From Bryobacterales bacterium (GTDB taxonomy: Bacteria; Acidobacteriota; Terriglobia; Bryobacterales; Bryobacteraceae), in assembly GCA_003167275.1 (NCBI GenBank), contig PMTT01000161.1, positions 1-37,472 on the forward strand: a stretch of DNA of 37,472 nt, given 5' to 3'. Numbering within the stretch: the first letter of the stretch is position 1; every line of letters begins with the position of its first letter. The notes under the pieces were generated by a model. The model saw only the letters and a program-made list of their open reading frames with translations. It was not told the DNA's origin and searched no databases. The translations under genes were made by a program, and so were the position numbers. Below, in pieces: positions 18,335-28,036 of the stretch.

Positions 18335-20296
18335 CTGCTCGCTCTGGTCCTCTCGGCGGTTGCCCTGTCCGCGGCCGACCGCGACGCGGGCGAGTGGGTG
18401 ATTCGGAAGGGCGGGCGGGTGATGGTGAACGGCGGCCGCCAACCCATCGCCCGGCTCGCTGACCTGCCCCAGGGTGACGTGAGGATCACCGGAGTCGATC
18501 TCACCGGGACCGTCCTGGATCCCAAGGAACTCGAGCATCTGGCTGGCCTGTCCGAGGTCCACGAACTCTATCTCCCGGGCTCGGCCTTCACCCCGGGCGC
18601 GGGCAGCAAACTGGAGGGCAACGCTGAATTGAAGGTGATCGCGGGCATGACCAGCCTCGAGCGCCTCCAGTTTTCGCTGCACTTCCTTCCCTATTTCAAT
18701 GTCACCGACGACGGGTTCGCGAACTTCAGCGGCTTGACCAACCTTAAGGAATTGCGCTGTACGCAATGCCGGATCGCCCGGCAGGGCCTCGCACCATTCG
18801 TGAACCTGGAATCGCTGGACATGAGCTACTCGATGTTCGGCGATGCCGCGATGGCCAGCCTTGCGGGAATGAAGAATCTCCGGCGGCTGTACCTGCGCGA
18901 CACCAGCGTCACCGACGAGGGCCTGAAACAGATCCGCGGCCTCACCCGGCTCGAAGAGCTGGATCTCTACGGAGTCAAGGTGACCGATCGCGGCATGGCA
19001 TCGCTCGCCGACCTGAAGCAGCTTCGCAAGCTGATTCTGCTGGGGGCGCCCATCACCGATGAGAGCGTTCCGATCCTCGCCTCGATGACCCACTTGCGCG
19101 AGTTGAACCTCTATCGCAGCCACATCACGAACTCCGGCCTCGCGAAGTTGGCGGCGCTCCACGACCTCAGCACCGTGGACCTGCGTTACAGCCGGGTGAC
19201 GTCTACGGGCGTGGAAGCGCTGCGCGCGGCCGTTCCTACCTGCGAGATCGAATTCGCGGGAGTGCCGTCCGCATCCACCGGGGCTAAGGCGGCGCGTCCG
19301 AAAGGCTCCGGGGATAAGGCGCTCGGGGAGTGGGTCGCCTCGCTGGGCGGCAAGACCGTGTTCGTCCAGGGCCGATTGCGCGAGGTTTCGCTCGCCGCCA
19401 CGCACATCGGTGATGCTCAGGTGGCGCCCCTCGCCGCGGCGGGGTCGCTGGAGAAACTAAATCTGGAAGCGACCGAAGTGGGCGATCTCGGCCTGCAGTC
19501 CCTCGCGCGCCTGAAAAGCCTGAAAGAGCTGAATCTCGGCTACACCACGGTTTCCGGCGCCGGTCTCGATCCGTTGGCGGCCCTGCCGAACCTCCGCGTG
19601 TTGAAACTGGCCGGCACGCAAGTCAAGGGTTCGGGGCTGGCGCATTTGCGGGGCTTGAAGTTCCTGATGGAACTGGACCTCAGCGCGTGTCCCATTTCGA
19701 ACGAGGGCGTCGGGAGCATCGTCGCGCTCACGGGCCTGGAGCGCCTTTCGCTGAGCGGCTCCGATATCACCGACGCCGCCATCGAGGAGTTGGCCAACCT
19801 GCCGGTGCTGAAGGCGCTCGACCTCAACAGCACCGATATCGGCGACGCTGGGCTTCGCCAACTCGGCACAATGGTCAATCTGCGCGATCTGCGCCTCAGT
19901 TACGCCCGCTTCACCGACAAGGGCTTGAGCGCGTTGAAATCGCTGACCCGCTTGCAGCGTCTCGACCTGGTGCGCACGCGCACCGGGGCTCTCGGTATTG
20001 CCACCATCGCCACGTTGCGGAATCTGGAGGAGCTAAATCTGGACTACACGGCGGTGGATGCCAAGAGCTTCGCCTTGCTACACGGTATGCCGCAGTTACA
20101 AGAGCTTCATCTGGATTCCGCCGATATCGGCGACGAATCCATCGAGGTGCTCTCCTCCTTGCCTAATTTGCGCGAAGTGAATCTCTACCACACGCTGTTC
20201 ACGGAGGCCGGTGTGGCGCGGCTGAAGCAGGCGCTGCCGAAGTGCCGGGTGATTTGGGATCGGGACTCGGCGCGGCCATTGCGCAGGAAGACATGA
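18278..20296 (+). CDS. Exported leucine-rich-repeat protein
   Basis: Many LxxLxxLxLxxTxITDxGL repeats. Starts ATG 18278 ([34 protein letters not shown]) or ATG 18305, both inside the inverted-repeat element. Confidence 0.82.
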   Translation: MKILSGFPLMSGQAKAYPTLLALVLSAVALSAADRDAGEWVIRKGGRVMVNGGRQPIARLADLPQGDVRITGVDLTGTVLDPKELEHLAGLSEVHELYLPGSAFTPGAGSKLEGNAELKVIAGMTSLERLQFSLHFLPYFNVTDDGFANFSGLTNLKELRCTQCRIARQGLAPFVNLESLDMSYSMFGDAAMASLAGMKNLRRLYLRDTSVTDEGLKQIRGLTRLEELDLYGVKVTDRGMASLADLKQLRKLILLGAPITDESVPILASMTHLRELNLYRSHITNSGLAKLAALHDLSTVDLRYSRVTSTGVEALRAAVPTCEIEFAGVPSASTGAKAARPKGSGDKALGEWVASLGGKTVFVQGRLREVSLAATHIGDAQVAPLAAAGSLEKLNLEATEVGDLGLQSLARLKSLKELNLGYTTVSGAGLDPLAALPNLRVLKLAGTQVKGSGLAHLRGLKFLMELDLSACPISNEGVGSIVALTGLERLSLSGSDITDAAIEELANLPVLKALDLNSTDIGDAGLRQLGTMVNLRDLRLSYARFTDKGLSALKSLTRLQRLDLVRTRTGALGIATIATLRNLEELNLDYTAVDAKSFALLHGMPQLQELHLDSADIGDESIEVLSSLPNLREVNLYHTLFTEAGVARLKQALPKCRVIWDRDSARPLRRKT

Positions 20297-21342
20297 CGGG
20301 ACCAGGCAAATGTTGTGGGGCGGACCCCCTGGTCCGCGCGGGTCCCCCCGGACCCGCGTTTGGCACTGAACTCAACATCCGACCCGCGGCAAGAAGGCCG
20401 ACGAGGGCGTCGGCCGCGGACCAGGGGGTCCGCCTCACGAAGCTAAGGAACATTGTTATACCGTGCTGGTTGGCGACCTTCACTCTCGCCTCGGTTGCTC
20501 TGGCGGCGGACCCCGCGTGGATCGAACAGGCGGGAGGCTCGGTGACTCGCGATGCCGCCGGAAAGATCGTCGCCGTGGACCTGCGTTCGAGCTGGGTCAC
20601 CGATTCCGACATGCCACTCCTCGCCCGGATGACGGACCTTCAGCGGCTCGATCTCACGCTCACGCGCATCTCCGACCGCGGCCTGCGCGCGCTCAAGTCC
20701 GCGCCGGCGCTGGAGGATCTCAATCTGTGCTTCGCGGAGCAGATCACCGACGAAGGTGCCGCGGTGGTCAAAAACTGGCCGCATCTCAAGCGACTGAATC
20801 TGCGTGGGACCAAGATCACGGATTCGACCCTGGAGTTCCTTGCGGGCGTGCCGAGGCTCGAATGGCTGGACATCGGCTGGGCGCAGATCACCGATACCGG
20901 GTTGGAACACCTGTCCACGCTCACCAACCTGCGATGGCTGGCGATGGGCGGCAACAAGCTCACCGACACCGCGCTGCAGTTCCTCCGTACGATGCCGCAA
21001 ATCGAGTATCTCGACCTGGGTGGCGCGCAGCGCACCGATTCCGGACTGTGGTCACTCGCGATCACGCGCACGGGCCTGCGGGCGGTGGGGTCGGTGACGG
21101 AGTTGCGTGAGCTCTCGTTGGCGGGGACTGTGGTGAATGCGCAGGGATTGCAGGAACTGAAGGCACTTGCGAAGCTGGAGCGATTGAATTTACAGGGATG
21201 CCGGCAGTTGCGCGACGATGCGGTGGGCGTGCTAGCGAGCTTCAAACAGCTTCGGGTGCTGGATGTGAAAGATAGCGGCATGACGGTGCAGGGCGTAGAG
21301 CGGCTTCGGGCTGCGCTGCCGGAATGTAGGGTGCTTGCTTAG
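20293..21342 (+). CDS. Second exported leucine-rich-repeat protein, translationally coupled to the first
   Basis: ATGA overlap (20293-20296); signal core [20 protein letters not shown]; LRRs [37 protein letters not shown]. Confidence 0.8.
   Translation: MTGPGKCCGADPLVRAGPPGPAFGTELNIRPAARRPTRASAADQGVRLTKLRNIVIPCWLATFTLASVALAADPAWIEQAGGSVTRDAAGKIVAVDLRSSWVTDSDMPLLARMTDLQRLDLTLTRISDRGLRALKSAPALEDLNLCFAEQITDEGAAVVKNWPHLKRLNLRGTKITDSTLEFLAGVPRLEWLDIGWAQITDTGLEHLSTLTNLRWLAMGGNKLTDTALQFLRTMPQIEYLDLGGAQRTDSGLWSLAITRTGLRAVGSVTELRELSLAGTVVNAQGLQELKALAKLERLNLQGCRQLRDDAVGVLASFKQLRVLDVKDSGMTVQGVERLRAALPECRVLA
20319..20434. repeat. 116-bp element with 20-bp perfect terminal inverted repeats
   Basis: ggcggaccccctggtccgcg (20319-20338) and cgcggaccagggggtccgcc (20415-20434). 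Confidence 0.82.
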
Positions 21343-21416
21343 GAGATCCTCCAGATCCTTGAAATTCCTCGACGTCCCTAGCCTGTTTCATGGTAGTCTT
21401 GATAATCTGCGATCTA

Positions 21417-21446
21417 TTGACAACTTGTAAGCTAGTAGGTTATGAT
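21417..21446 (+). promoter_or_regulatory. Sigma70-like promoter for the mobile-mystery module
   Basis: TTGACA (21417-21422), 18-bp spacer, TATGAT (21441-21446), in a local AT-rich island. Confidence 0.6.
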
Positions 21447-21483
21447 CTATCAAATAGTATTAAAATAATAGGCTATAACCTAT
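21436..21483. promoter_or_regulatory. Candidate autoregulatory operator half-sites
   Basis: taggttat (21436-21443) and ataaccta (21475-21482) are exact inverted repeats, overlapping the -10 and the start codon; ataggctataacctat is near-palindromic. Confidence 0.5.
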
Positions 21484-21937
21484 GAAGAAGGCCCGCCTTG
21501 CCGCCCAATCCCGCGCTCACCTTGATGACCGCTTCAGGGAACTGGGACCGGTTGCGCTCTACACTCCACCCGTGCGCGGATGGATCAAAGCGGTCCGCGA
21601 GGCGCTCGGCATGACATCGGCGCAACTGGCGAGAAGGCTGGGGGTAAAGCAACCCTCCATCGTGGCTATTGAGCAATCTGAGGCGAAGGGAACCATCGAA
21701 CTGGCGACGCTGCGGCGCGTGGCCGAAGCGCTCGACAGTACTCTAATCTATGCGCTCGTGCCCAACAAACTCCTGGAGACCGCCGTCCGTGACCGCGCGC
21801 GGGCATTTGTGCGCAGGCGCCGGGCGCCTGTCGAGCATTCGATGTTGCTCGAGGACCAGAACGTGAAGGCGAAGGATTCTGAAGGGCGACTCGATGAGAT
21901 CATGCGCGAGACAAACCCCCGTCTGTTCTGGGACTAG
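21482..21937 (+). CDS. Mobile mystery protein A (XRE-type HTH regulator)
   Basis: GWIKAVREALGMTSAQLARRLGVKQPSIVAIEQSEAKGTIELATLRRVAEALDSTLIYALVP. Confidence 0.85.
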   Translation: MKKARLAAQSRAHLDDRFRELGPVALYTPPVRGWIKAVREALGMTSAQLARRLGVKQPSIVAIEQSEAKGTIELATLRRVAEALDSTLIYALVPNKLLETAVRDRARAFVRRRRAPVEHSMLLEDQNVKAKDSEGRLDEIMRETNPRLFWD

Positions 21938-21940
21938 CCC

Positions 21941-22525
21941 ATGAGCGGTCTTTTCCAGGAGCCGGACAATGCGACGCCCCTCACACCGGAGGAGAGGCGT
22001 GAGCTGATCCCCGCGCATATCGCCTACCGCAGCGAGTTGAACGAAGCCGAGCAGGAAAACATCGCACGGGCGCAGGACTGGGCCCTCGCCCGCCGCCGCG
22101 ATCTGCTGAGCGAGAAATTCATCAAGGACCTGCACCGGCGCATGCTCGGCGATGTGTGGCGCTGGGCCGGGAAATTCAGGACCAGCGAGCGCAATCTCGG
22201 GATCCCCTTCTACGAGATCCCCGCAGCCATACGCCAGTTGCTTGACGACACAAGGGCGTGGATCGAATACAAGAGCTATCCGCCTGATGAAATCGCCGTA
22301 CGCTTCCATCACCGCCTTGTGCAGATTCATCCGTTCCCGAACGGTAACGGACGCCACTCCCGCCTGTTGACAGATCTCTTGGTGATGAGCTTGGGTGGAG
22401 AGCGGTTTTCATGGGGAAGCGCCAATCTGCAAGATGCCGGCGGTGTGCGTCACCGCTATATTACGGCCTTGCAAGCCGCCGACAATCATGACGTCGGTCC
22501 GTTGCTGGCATTCGCCCGTTCATAG
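21941..22525 (+). CDS. Mobile mystery protein B (Fic-domain protein)
   Basis: Fic motif HPFPNGNGRHSR; WRWAGKFRTSERNLGIPFYEIPAAIRQLL; immediately downstream of protein A. Confidence 0.87.
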   Translation: MSGLFQEPDNATPLTPEERRELIPAHIAYRSELNEAEQENIARAQDWALARRRDLLSEKFIKDLHRRMLGDVWRWAGKFRTSERNLGIPFYEIPAAIRQLLDDTRAWIEYKSYPPDEIAVRFHHRLVQIHPFPNGNGRHSRLLTDLLVMSLGGERFSWGSANLQDAGGVRHRYITALQAADNHDVGPLLAFARS

Positions 22526-22572
22526 ATTCCCGCAGAGCCAGTTCAGGAGCACGGCGTTGGCCCTGTAACACG

Positions 22573-22651
22573 GGCATTCTTGCCTGTGTCGGTTTTTTTT
22601 GCGCCACTGCAGATCTCGTGCAGAAGAAAAAGCAACACAGGCAAGAATGCC
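22573..22651. repeat. 79-bp inverted-repeat element
   Basis: ggcattcttgcctgtgt (22573-22589) and acacaggcaagaatgcc (22635-22651), 17-bp perfect arms. Confidence 0.75.
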
Positions 22652-22674
22652 AGGCAAGAGTGCCCCGTGCCACA

Positions 22675-24012
22675 TCACGCAACGATCTCCCCCATCTTCT
22701 GGGACGCTGTGGGGAACTTTCCCAACCCGGCGCCCATGATCTCATCCGCCACCGTCAGGTACAGGTCGCCGACCGTCCCCATCACACGCGAGTGCACCCC
22801 AGTCTTAAGCTTGGGCAAATGTCCCGCCACGATCATCGCCAAGCCGCTGCACTTGTGCGGATTGGCCTCCGCATGTTCGTGGGCGTACAACAGGCAGCAA
22901 TGGTCCAGGACCGTGCCGTCGCCTTCCGGAATCGATTTCAGCTTTCCCAGCAGGTACGCAAACTCCTCCACGTGCCACCGGGTGATGTCGCGGAGAATCC
23001 GCTGGCCGTCCACGCCGTCGCCGTTGGGCGCTTTGCCATCGGCGTGCGTGTAATCGTGATGCCGCGCGGCAGTCAGCCCCAGCCAGGGGAAGCGCGCCAA
23101 ACCTTGGCCCTTCGTCAGCATGTAGGAAGCCACGCGCGTCTGCCGGGTCACCAGAGCCTGCGCAAGCAGATCGCTTTGCAGCTTCGCGATCTGCGGCCAA
23201 TCCTTCATATCGCCGTCATAGTCGGGCGGGTCGAGCCGACGGTACTGGGTGGGCAACCCCTCGATGCCGCGCTCCACATCGCGGATCGCTGAGAGATGTT
23301 CCTCCACGCGCGCCGCGTCATCCTTGGGAACTTCCTTTTGGAGCGCCAGCGCGTCCTGGCGCACCGCGTCGAGAATGCTGCGCTTGCGTTTCACCCAGCC
23401 TTCTTCGCGAGCTCCGAAGAGGTAATCGAACAGCTTGTTCGGCAGCATCTGCGGCGGTAGAGGGCGGTCGTACCCGGCCCAACTCATATTGCGCTGAATG
23501 CTCTCGCCGAACGACTCCTGCGATACGCCGATCTGAATCGAGCTGAAGCGTGACTGCCGGCCGATCCTGGCCGCGATGGCCTGGTCGATCGAGGGCCCAC
23601 CCGCGCCGTGGCCGGTGAACGGCGTGCAGGTGGTAACCCCGCTGATCGCTTTGTGGTGGCCGTTGCCGGGGCCGGAAACATTGGCCGCCTGGTTATCCAG
23701 ACCGCTGAGCACATGAATGTCGTTGCGGAAGGGCGCTAGCGGCGTAAGGCACGGCGAGAAGTGAAAATCGGACCCAGTCTCCGTGGGAATCCAGTACCGC
23801 TCCGGAATGCCGTTGCCGTTGAACCAGAAGACGAAGCGGCTCTCGATGGGCGTTCCGAGGGTCTCGGCCGCCGCGGCGTAGGCCGTCCCGTGCGAGTTGA
23901 ACATGCTGACCAGCGGCGGCAATCCGACCCGAATCGCACTGCCCGCCAGGGTAATGCCTTTCAGGAAACGCCTGCGCGACACTCTGGGGCGCTTAGTGAT
24001 TACGTGCGGCAC
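22675..24012 (-). CDS. DUF1552-family protein with Tat-like signal
   Basis: [80 protein letters not shown]. Confidence 0.82.
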   Translation of the reverse strand: MPHVITKRPRVSRRRFLKGITLAGSAIRVGLPPLVSMFNSHGTAYAAAAETLGTPIESRFVFWFNGNGIPERYWIPTETGSDFHFSPCLTPLAPFRNDIHVLSGLDNQAANVSGPGNGHHKAISGVTTCTPFTGHGAGGPSIDQAIAARIGRQSRFSSIQIGVSQESFGESIQRNMSWAGYDRPLPPQMLPNKLFDYLFGAREEGWVKRKRSILDAVRQDALALQKEVPKDDAARVEEHLSAIRDVERGIEGLPTQYRRLDPPDYDGDMKDWPQIAKLQSDLLAQALVTRQTRVASYMLTKGQGLARFPWLGLTAARHHDYTHADGKAPNGDGVDGQRILRDITRWHVEEFAYLLGKLKSIPEGDGTVLDHCCLLYAHEHAEANPHKCSGLAMIVAGHLPKLKTGVHSRVMGTVGDLYLTVADEIMGAGLGKFPTASQKMGEIVA

Positions 24013-26149
24013 TGGCCTGTCCTCCTTCGGCCGGGACTTCTCTGGCCCGCGACATCGCGGCCATCATGGCCACCATCATATCCTGAAAGCGAAAGCCCGA
24101 TTTTCGAAACTCTTCGAAGACTCCGCGAATCAGCGGCCGGTCGGCCGGCGTCTCCATGCGGCCCGCCACGTAGCGGAAATACTGCTTGACGATGCATTCC
24201 TGGCATTGCGGGCTGCCGGCCAACACAGCGCCCAGTTCCTTGGGCGAAGCGAACGCCGAGTTCGGAAGCCCGGCCACCTGTCCCTTCGTATCGAGGTCCA
24301 CTTCCACCGTCGAGATCTTTCGTTTAGGCTCTTTGCTCTCTCCGACCACCTCGCCGAACGTCAGCGTCAGCCGGTCGCGCCGCTGGCCGATCGCGTCGAA
24401 CTTCTCGAACCCGAAACCGATCGGGTCGATCAGGTCGTGGCAGCCCGCGCAAGTCCGGCTGGTGGTGTGCATCGAAAGCCGGTCCCGATTGCTCATGGGC
24501 TTCGCCTCGGTGACCGGCGGCAGATTGGTGTTCACACCCGGCGGCGGATCGGAGACGTGCTGGCACAGGAACTGTTCCCGCACAAACAGCCCGCGCGCGG
24601 TGGGTGAAGTGTCGTCGGGCTTAGCGGTCATGGCCAGAAACAGCGCCTGGCCGAGCAGTCCCGCGCGCTCCGACCCGGCGGGAAACGCAGTGCGCTCAAA
24701 GTCGGCCGCGGGCGGCTCCACTTTGTAGATCCGCGCCAGGTCGCCGTTCATGTAGCCGTATCCGGCGGTGAAGATCTGTGTGAAGTCGCGGCCGTTCCAG
24801 ACCAGGTCGGAGACGAAACGCCGCGCTTCTTCCGTCATGGCGAGAGCCGTGCCGGCGTTGAACTGCGGGAATGCGCGCCGTTCCTTGGCGGCGGTCAAAG
24901 CGCGGTCGAACCGCAGCCACTCCGCAACAAACTCGTCGAGTGCCTCTTTCGCTCGGGGATCTTCGAGCATGTGGCGCGCGATTTTCTCCACTCCCTGTGG
25001 CGTATCGAACTCGCCGCGAGCGGCGGCGGCCAGCAGCGCGTCGTCCGGCATGCTGTCCCAAAGCGCGTAGGAAAGCCGGCTGGCGGCGGCATAAGGGCGC
25101 CACTTCGGGTTGCCGGTGTCTTCCAGACGGAACAGGAAGTTGGGCGATTGCAGCATCACCTCGACGCCGAGTTGGGCTCCAGCGAGAAAATCCTGCTCCT
25201 TCCGAAACAGTGACTCGTAGCGTTGCAGCTCGGCAGCCTCCAGGGGTCGGCGGAATGCCTTCAGGCCAAAGCTCCGGATGAACTCGGTGCGGCAAGAGGC
25301 TGAAGGCTGGCACGCCAGGAGCGCGGCCACGCCGGTGTTGGCGCCCTTCGAACCGGCATTCCGGAAAGCCCGCTTCGCGAGTTTCTCCGCCGCGGCGCTG
25401 TAGGCATCTTCGAGCAGCGGCGAAAGGTTCTGAGCCGCGTACTGGTTCTTGAAACCGTTGACGAAGTCCTCGGGCGGAAACTGGCTGGCCGGCAGACTGT
25501 TGTCGCCCAACAGATCGCGCACGGTGTGGTTGTACTGGCTATGGGTCAACCGGCGAAGTGCCACGGACACCCGCTCCATGCCTGCCCCCGATGCCACTTC
25601 TTCCCGATAGCGCAACGCCGCCGCCAGTTCGTCGCCCCGGAGCAGCACGAGCCGGTCAATCCAAGCGCGCAATGCCGTCTCCTGCGGACTGCCCGGCGGA
25701 ATACGCTGCCCGCCGGCATGCGCCACGCGCGCAGTTGGCTTGCGAAGCAGTAGCGAATTTGCCGGATTGTGGGCATCGACCAACACGACCAGGGATTTCC
25801 CGAACGCGTCGATCCGGTTCGCGGCCGCGCCCGGCTCCGGGAATTGCAGGCGGGTAGCAGAGGCGACACCATCGGGATTGTGACAGTTGCGGCACCCCGC
25901 CTCCTCGAAGACGGGATAGACCGTCTTCGAAAAGGGATCCGTCTCCGCCGCAATCATCACGACCGCGAAGACGCCGAACACGCAGATGGGAAGCTTGGCC
26001 AAGCGTTTGTGTCCATTATATGTGTACCGGGGATGCGCTGGGTTGGTCCTGGTGCTGCTGGTGCTGGTGCTGGTGCTGGTGCTGGTGCTGGTGCTGGTGG
26101 GACAGGCGGTTCCGCCTGTCTCGCCCGCTTGCGGGCGATTTCTTCGCAA
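23993..26149 (-). CDS. DUF1587/DUF1592/DUF1595/DUF1588/DUF1585 protein with c-type heme motifs; start uncertain (TTG near 26002 is plausible)
   Basis: [99 protein letters not shown]. Overlaps the downstream DUF1552 start. Confidence 0.82.
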   Translation of the reverse strand: MRRNRPQAGETGGTACPTSTSTSTSTSTSTSSTRTNPAHPRYTYNGHKRLAKLPICVFGVFAVVMIAAETDPFSKTVYPVFEEAGCRNCHNPDGVASATRLQFPEPGAAANRIDAFGKSLVVLVDAHNPANSLLLRKPTARVAHAGGQRIPPGSPQETALRAWIDRLVLLRGDELAAALRYREEVASGAGMERVSVALRRLTHSQYNHTVRDLLGDNSLPASQFPPEDFVNGFKNQYAAQNLSPLLEDAYSAAAEKLAKRAFRNAGSKGANTGVAALLACQPSASCRTEFIRSFGLKAFRRPLEAAELQRYESLFRKEQDFLAGAQLGVEVMLQSPNFLFRLEDTGNPKWRPYAAASRLSYALWDSMPDDALLAAAARGEFDTPQGVEKIARHMLEDPRAKEALDEFVAEWLRFDRALTAAKERRAFPQFNAGTALAMTEEARRFVSDLVWNGRDFTQIFTAGYGYMNGDLARIYKVEPPAADFERTAFPAGSERAGLLGQALFLAMTAKPDDTSPTARGLFVREQFLCQHVSDPPPGVNTNLPPVTEAKPMSNRDRLSMHTTSRTCAGCHDLIDPIGFGFEKFDAIGQRRDRLTLTFGEVVGESKEPKRKISTVEVDLDTKGQVAGLPNSAFASPKELGAVLAGSPQCQECIVKQYFRYVAGRMETPADRPLIRGVFEEFRKSGFRFQDMMVAMMAAMSRAREVPAEGGQASAARNH
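26051..26100. repeat. Hexanucleotide tandem repeat (GGTGCT)n
   Basis: ggtgct gct followed by six uninterrupted ggtgct copies (26060-26095). Confidence 0.9.
26101..26137. repeat. Two adjacent palindromes (REP-like)
   Basis: gacaggcgg-tt-ccgcctgtc (26101-26120) and cgcccgc-tt-gcgggcg (26122-26137). Confidence 0.75.
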
Positions 26150-26230
26150 GTTCTCAGACTCAGGGAGCCGCTACACGCCAAATTCCCTCGGGCTCGCGTG
26201 GTGATACATTGGATATACGGAGTGTGCGAG

Positions 26231-26458
26231 ATGCTCAAGAAACTTACGAAGCACGGAAACAGCCTGGCGCTGGTGATCGATCGTCCGATCCTGGACCTTT
26301 TGAAGATCGATCCCGACACGCCGCTCGATGTCAGTACCGACGGCAAGCAACTGATCATCACGCCGGCGAGGCCCTCCGGCCGGAGGAAGAAGTTTGAGGC
26401 AGCTCAAGAATGGGCGCATAAGCGGTATGGAAAGGCTTTCCAGGAGTTGGCTAAATGA
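26231..26458 (+). CDS. AbrB/MazE-type antitoxin
   Basis: MLKKLTKHGNSLALVIDRPILDLLKIDPDTPLDVSTDGKQLIITPA. Confidence 0.82.
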   Translation: MLKKLTKHGNSLALVIDRPILDLLKIDPDTPLDVSTDGKQLIITPARPSGRRKKFEAAQEWAHKRYGKAFQELAK

Positions 26459-26482
26459 GGACCGCGGACGAACCTGGAACCG

Positions 26483-26872
26483 GTGTTCCTATCGCTTGAT
26501 GAAGTCTTGGAAATCCATGAGCAGCAGATCGAGCGGTACGGCGGATCTTCGGGGCTCCGGGATACTGCCGGGCTCGAATCCGCCGTAGCCACGCCGCAGG
26601 CGACCTTCGGCGGCGAATTCCTGCATGCCTCCATTCCGGCCATGGCGGCAGCGTACCTCTTTCATCTCTGCCAGAACCACGCGTTCATCGACGGCAACAA
26701 ACGCGTGGGCGCAAATGCTGCGATCACATTCCTCCTGATGAACGACTGGGAGCCCACATTCGATGAGCAGGAGCTCGTGGACCTTGTTCTGTCGGTTGCC
26801 TCTGGAGTACTGCGCAAACCGGCGTTGATCGAGATCTTCGAGTCTCGTTCAAAGCCCCGCGAAGACGCATGA
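26483..26872 (+). CDS. doc: Death-on-curing (Doc/Fic) family toxin
   Basis: FLSLDEVLEIHEQQIERYGGSSGLRD; motif HAFIDGNKRVGANAAITFLLMN. Start codon uncertain. Confidence 0.87.
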   Translation: MFLSLDEVLEIHEQQIERYGGSSGLRDTAGLESAVATPQATFGGEFLHASIPAMAAAYLFHLCQNHAFIDGNKRVGANAAITFLLMNDWEPTFDEQELVDLVLSVASGVLRKPALIEIFESRSKPREDA

Positions 26873-26925
26873 TATGCGCTTCCACCAGGCTCTACCTTGT
26901 CACCATCGTCTGGATTGCGAGAGCA

Positions 26926-27798
26926 TCAATTCTTCCGCATGGGAGGAGGCGCGGGAGGGCATCTGAAGGATAGGATGTCAGAAAGGCCTTTTTTCCAAAG
27001 TCGCTGCCGCCTGGCGTCCCAGTCTCTGGCGATCTTCTTGTCGGTTTTGTAACCTCGCCGGTCGCCGCATTGCACTTCGGCCCGCTCGTCGTAGAGCCAA
27101 CTCAGGAAGCCCATCGGTTCGCTGTAGTCGCCTTTTTCAAGAACGCGTTTCACCAGAGTAATTCCCTCCTCCATCCTCGAGAGATCTCTGGCACGGACTG
27201 CCGGGCAGGAGGGCGAATCGATCAAGGGCCGCTTTGGATGGTGGAGGTGAGATTTGATAAGACCAAGATCGCGCCAAACCCGATCCGCATCGATAGCGGC
27301 AACCGCACATAACAGGTCGGGGTCGTTACCACGCTGAGCAAGCGCCTTGCGGTAGTAGCTTTCGGATTCATCCAGTTGGCCATTCGCATACAGCGCCCAG
27401 GCCAGGTTCTTGGAAGCCTCAGGATGGGTCCCGTCGAGTTCCAGCACCTTCTGATATGCCTGACGGGCGAGTGCGCACAAGGGACCTCCCTGGCCGCACC
27501 AAAAGTCCGCTGTGGTTCCAATTGCCAAATAGGCATCGATGAATCCTGGATCGATTGATACGGCCCGTTGAAAGTGACAAAGAGCCTCTTCAGTGCTGCC
27601 CTTTTCGTTCGCGCGCACTCCCAGCGCAAGCTCCGCCGCTGCGGACGTGCGGGCGTCTGGTTGCGCCGCGACAGAGCGAAGGCACAAGCAGAGGACCACA
27701 ATCTTGGAATGGACTGATCGTATAGGTGCCACATCCTTTTGACTCTGTTTGACCAAACGAAGTTCCGCGCGGCGGCTGGAGTCGCAGCACAGGGGCAC
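26926..27798 (-). CDS. TPR-repeat protein
   Basis: ALGVRANEKGSTEEALCHFQRAVSIDPGFIDAYLAIG...AYQKVLELDGTHPEASKNLAWALYANGQLDESESYYRKAL. Confidence 0.7.
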   Translation of the reverse strand: MPLCCDSSRRAELRLVKQSQKDVAPIRSVHSKIVVLCLCLRSVAAQPDARTSAAAELALGVRANEKGSTEEALCHFQRAVSIDPGFIDAYLAIGTTADFWCGQGGPLCALARQAYQKVLELDGTHPEASKNLAWALYANGQLDESESYYRKALAQRGNDPDLLCAVAAIDADRVWRDLGLIKSHLHHPKRPLIDSPSCPAVRARDLSRMEEGITLVKRVLEKGDYSEPMGFLSWLYDERAEVQCGDRRGYKTDKKIARDWDARRQRLWKKGLSDILSFRCPPAPPPMRKN

Positions 27799-28036
27799 AG
27801 GGCTCGGGACCTTGATTCATCAGTGACGAGGGGGGGCCGTCCTGTATGACGATGCCACGCCGGCCTTTCATGGCGAGTCTGGCAGGCCCGCTTTGGCCAG
27901 TCACAGACTTTCGAACTTTATTTTGGACCCGTCATCCCCCGCAATATCATTCAGATACAGACATCCACCCCCCGCACTCACCCCTGGGACCCCCACCCCC
28001 TCACTGCTACCTTGGAATTAGCGCAGTCCCGCGCCA

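Noticed and set aside
26020-26204. Leucine/valine-rich plus-strand ORFs from the GGTGCT repeat as a possible small membrane protein
   Set aside because: The VLVLVLV stretch is just the translated hexamer; no ribosome-binding site or conserved flanks could be supported.
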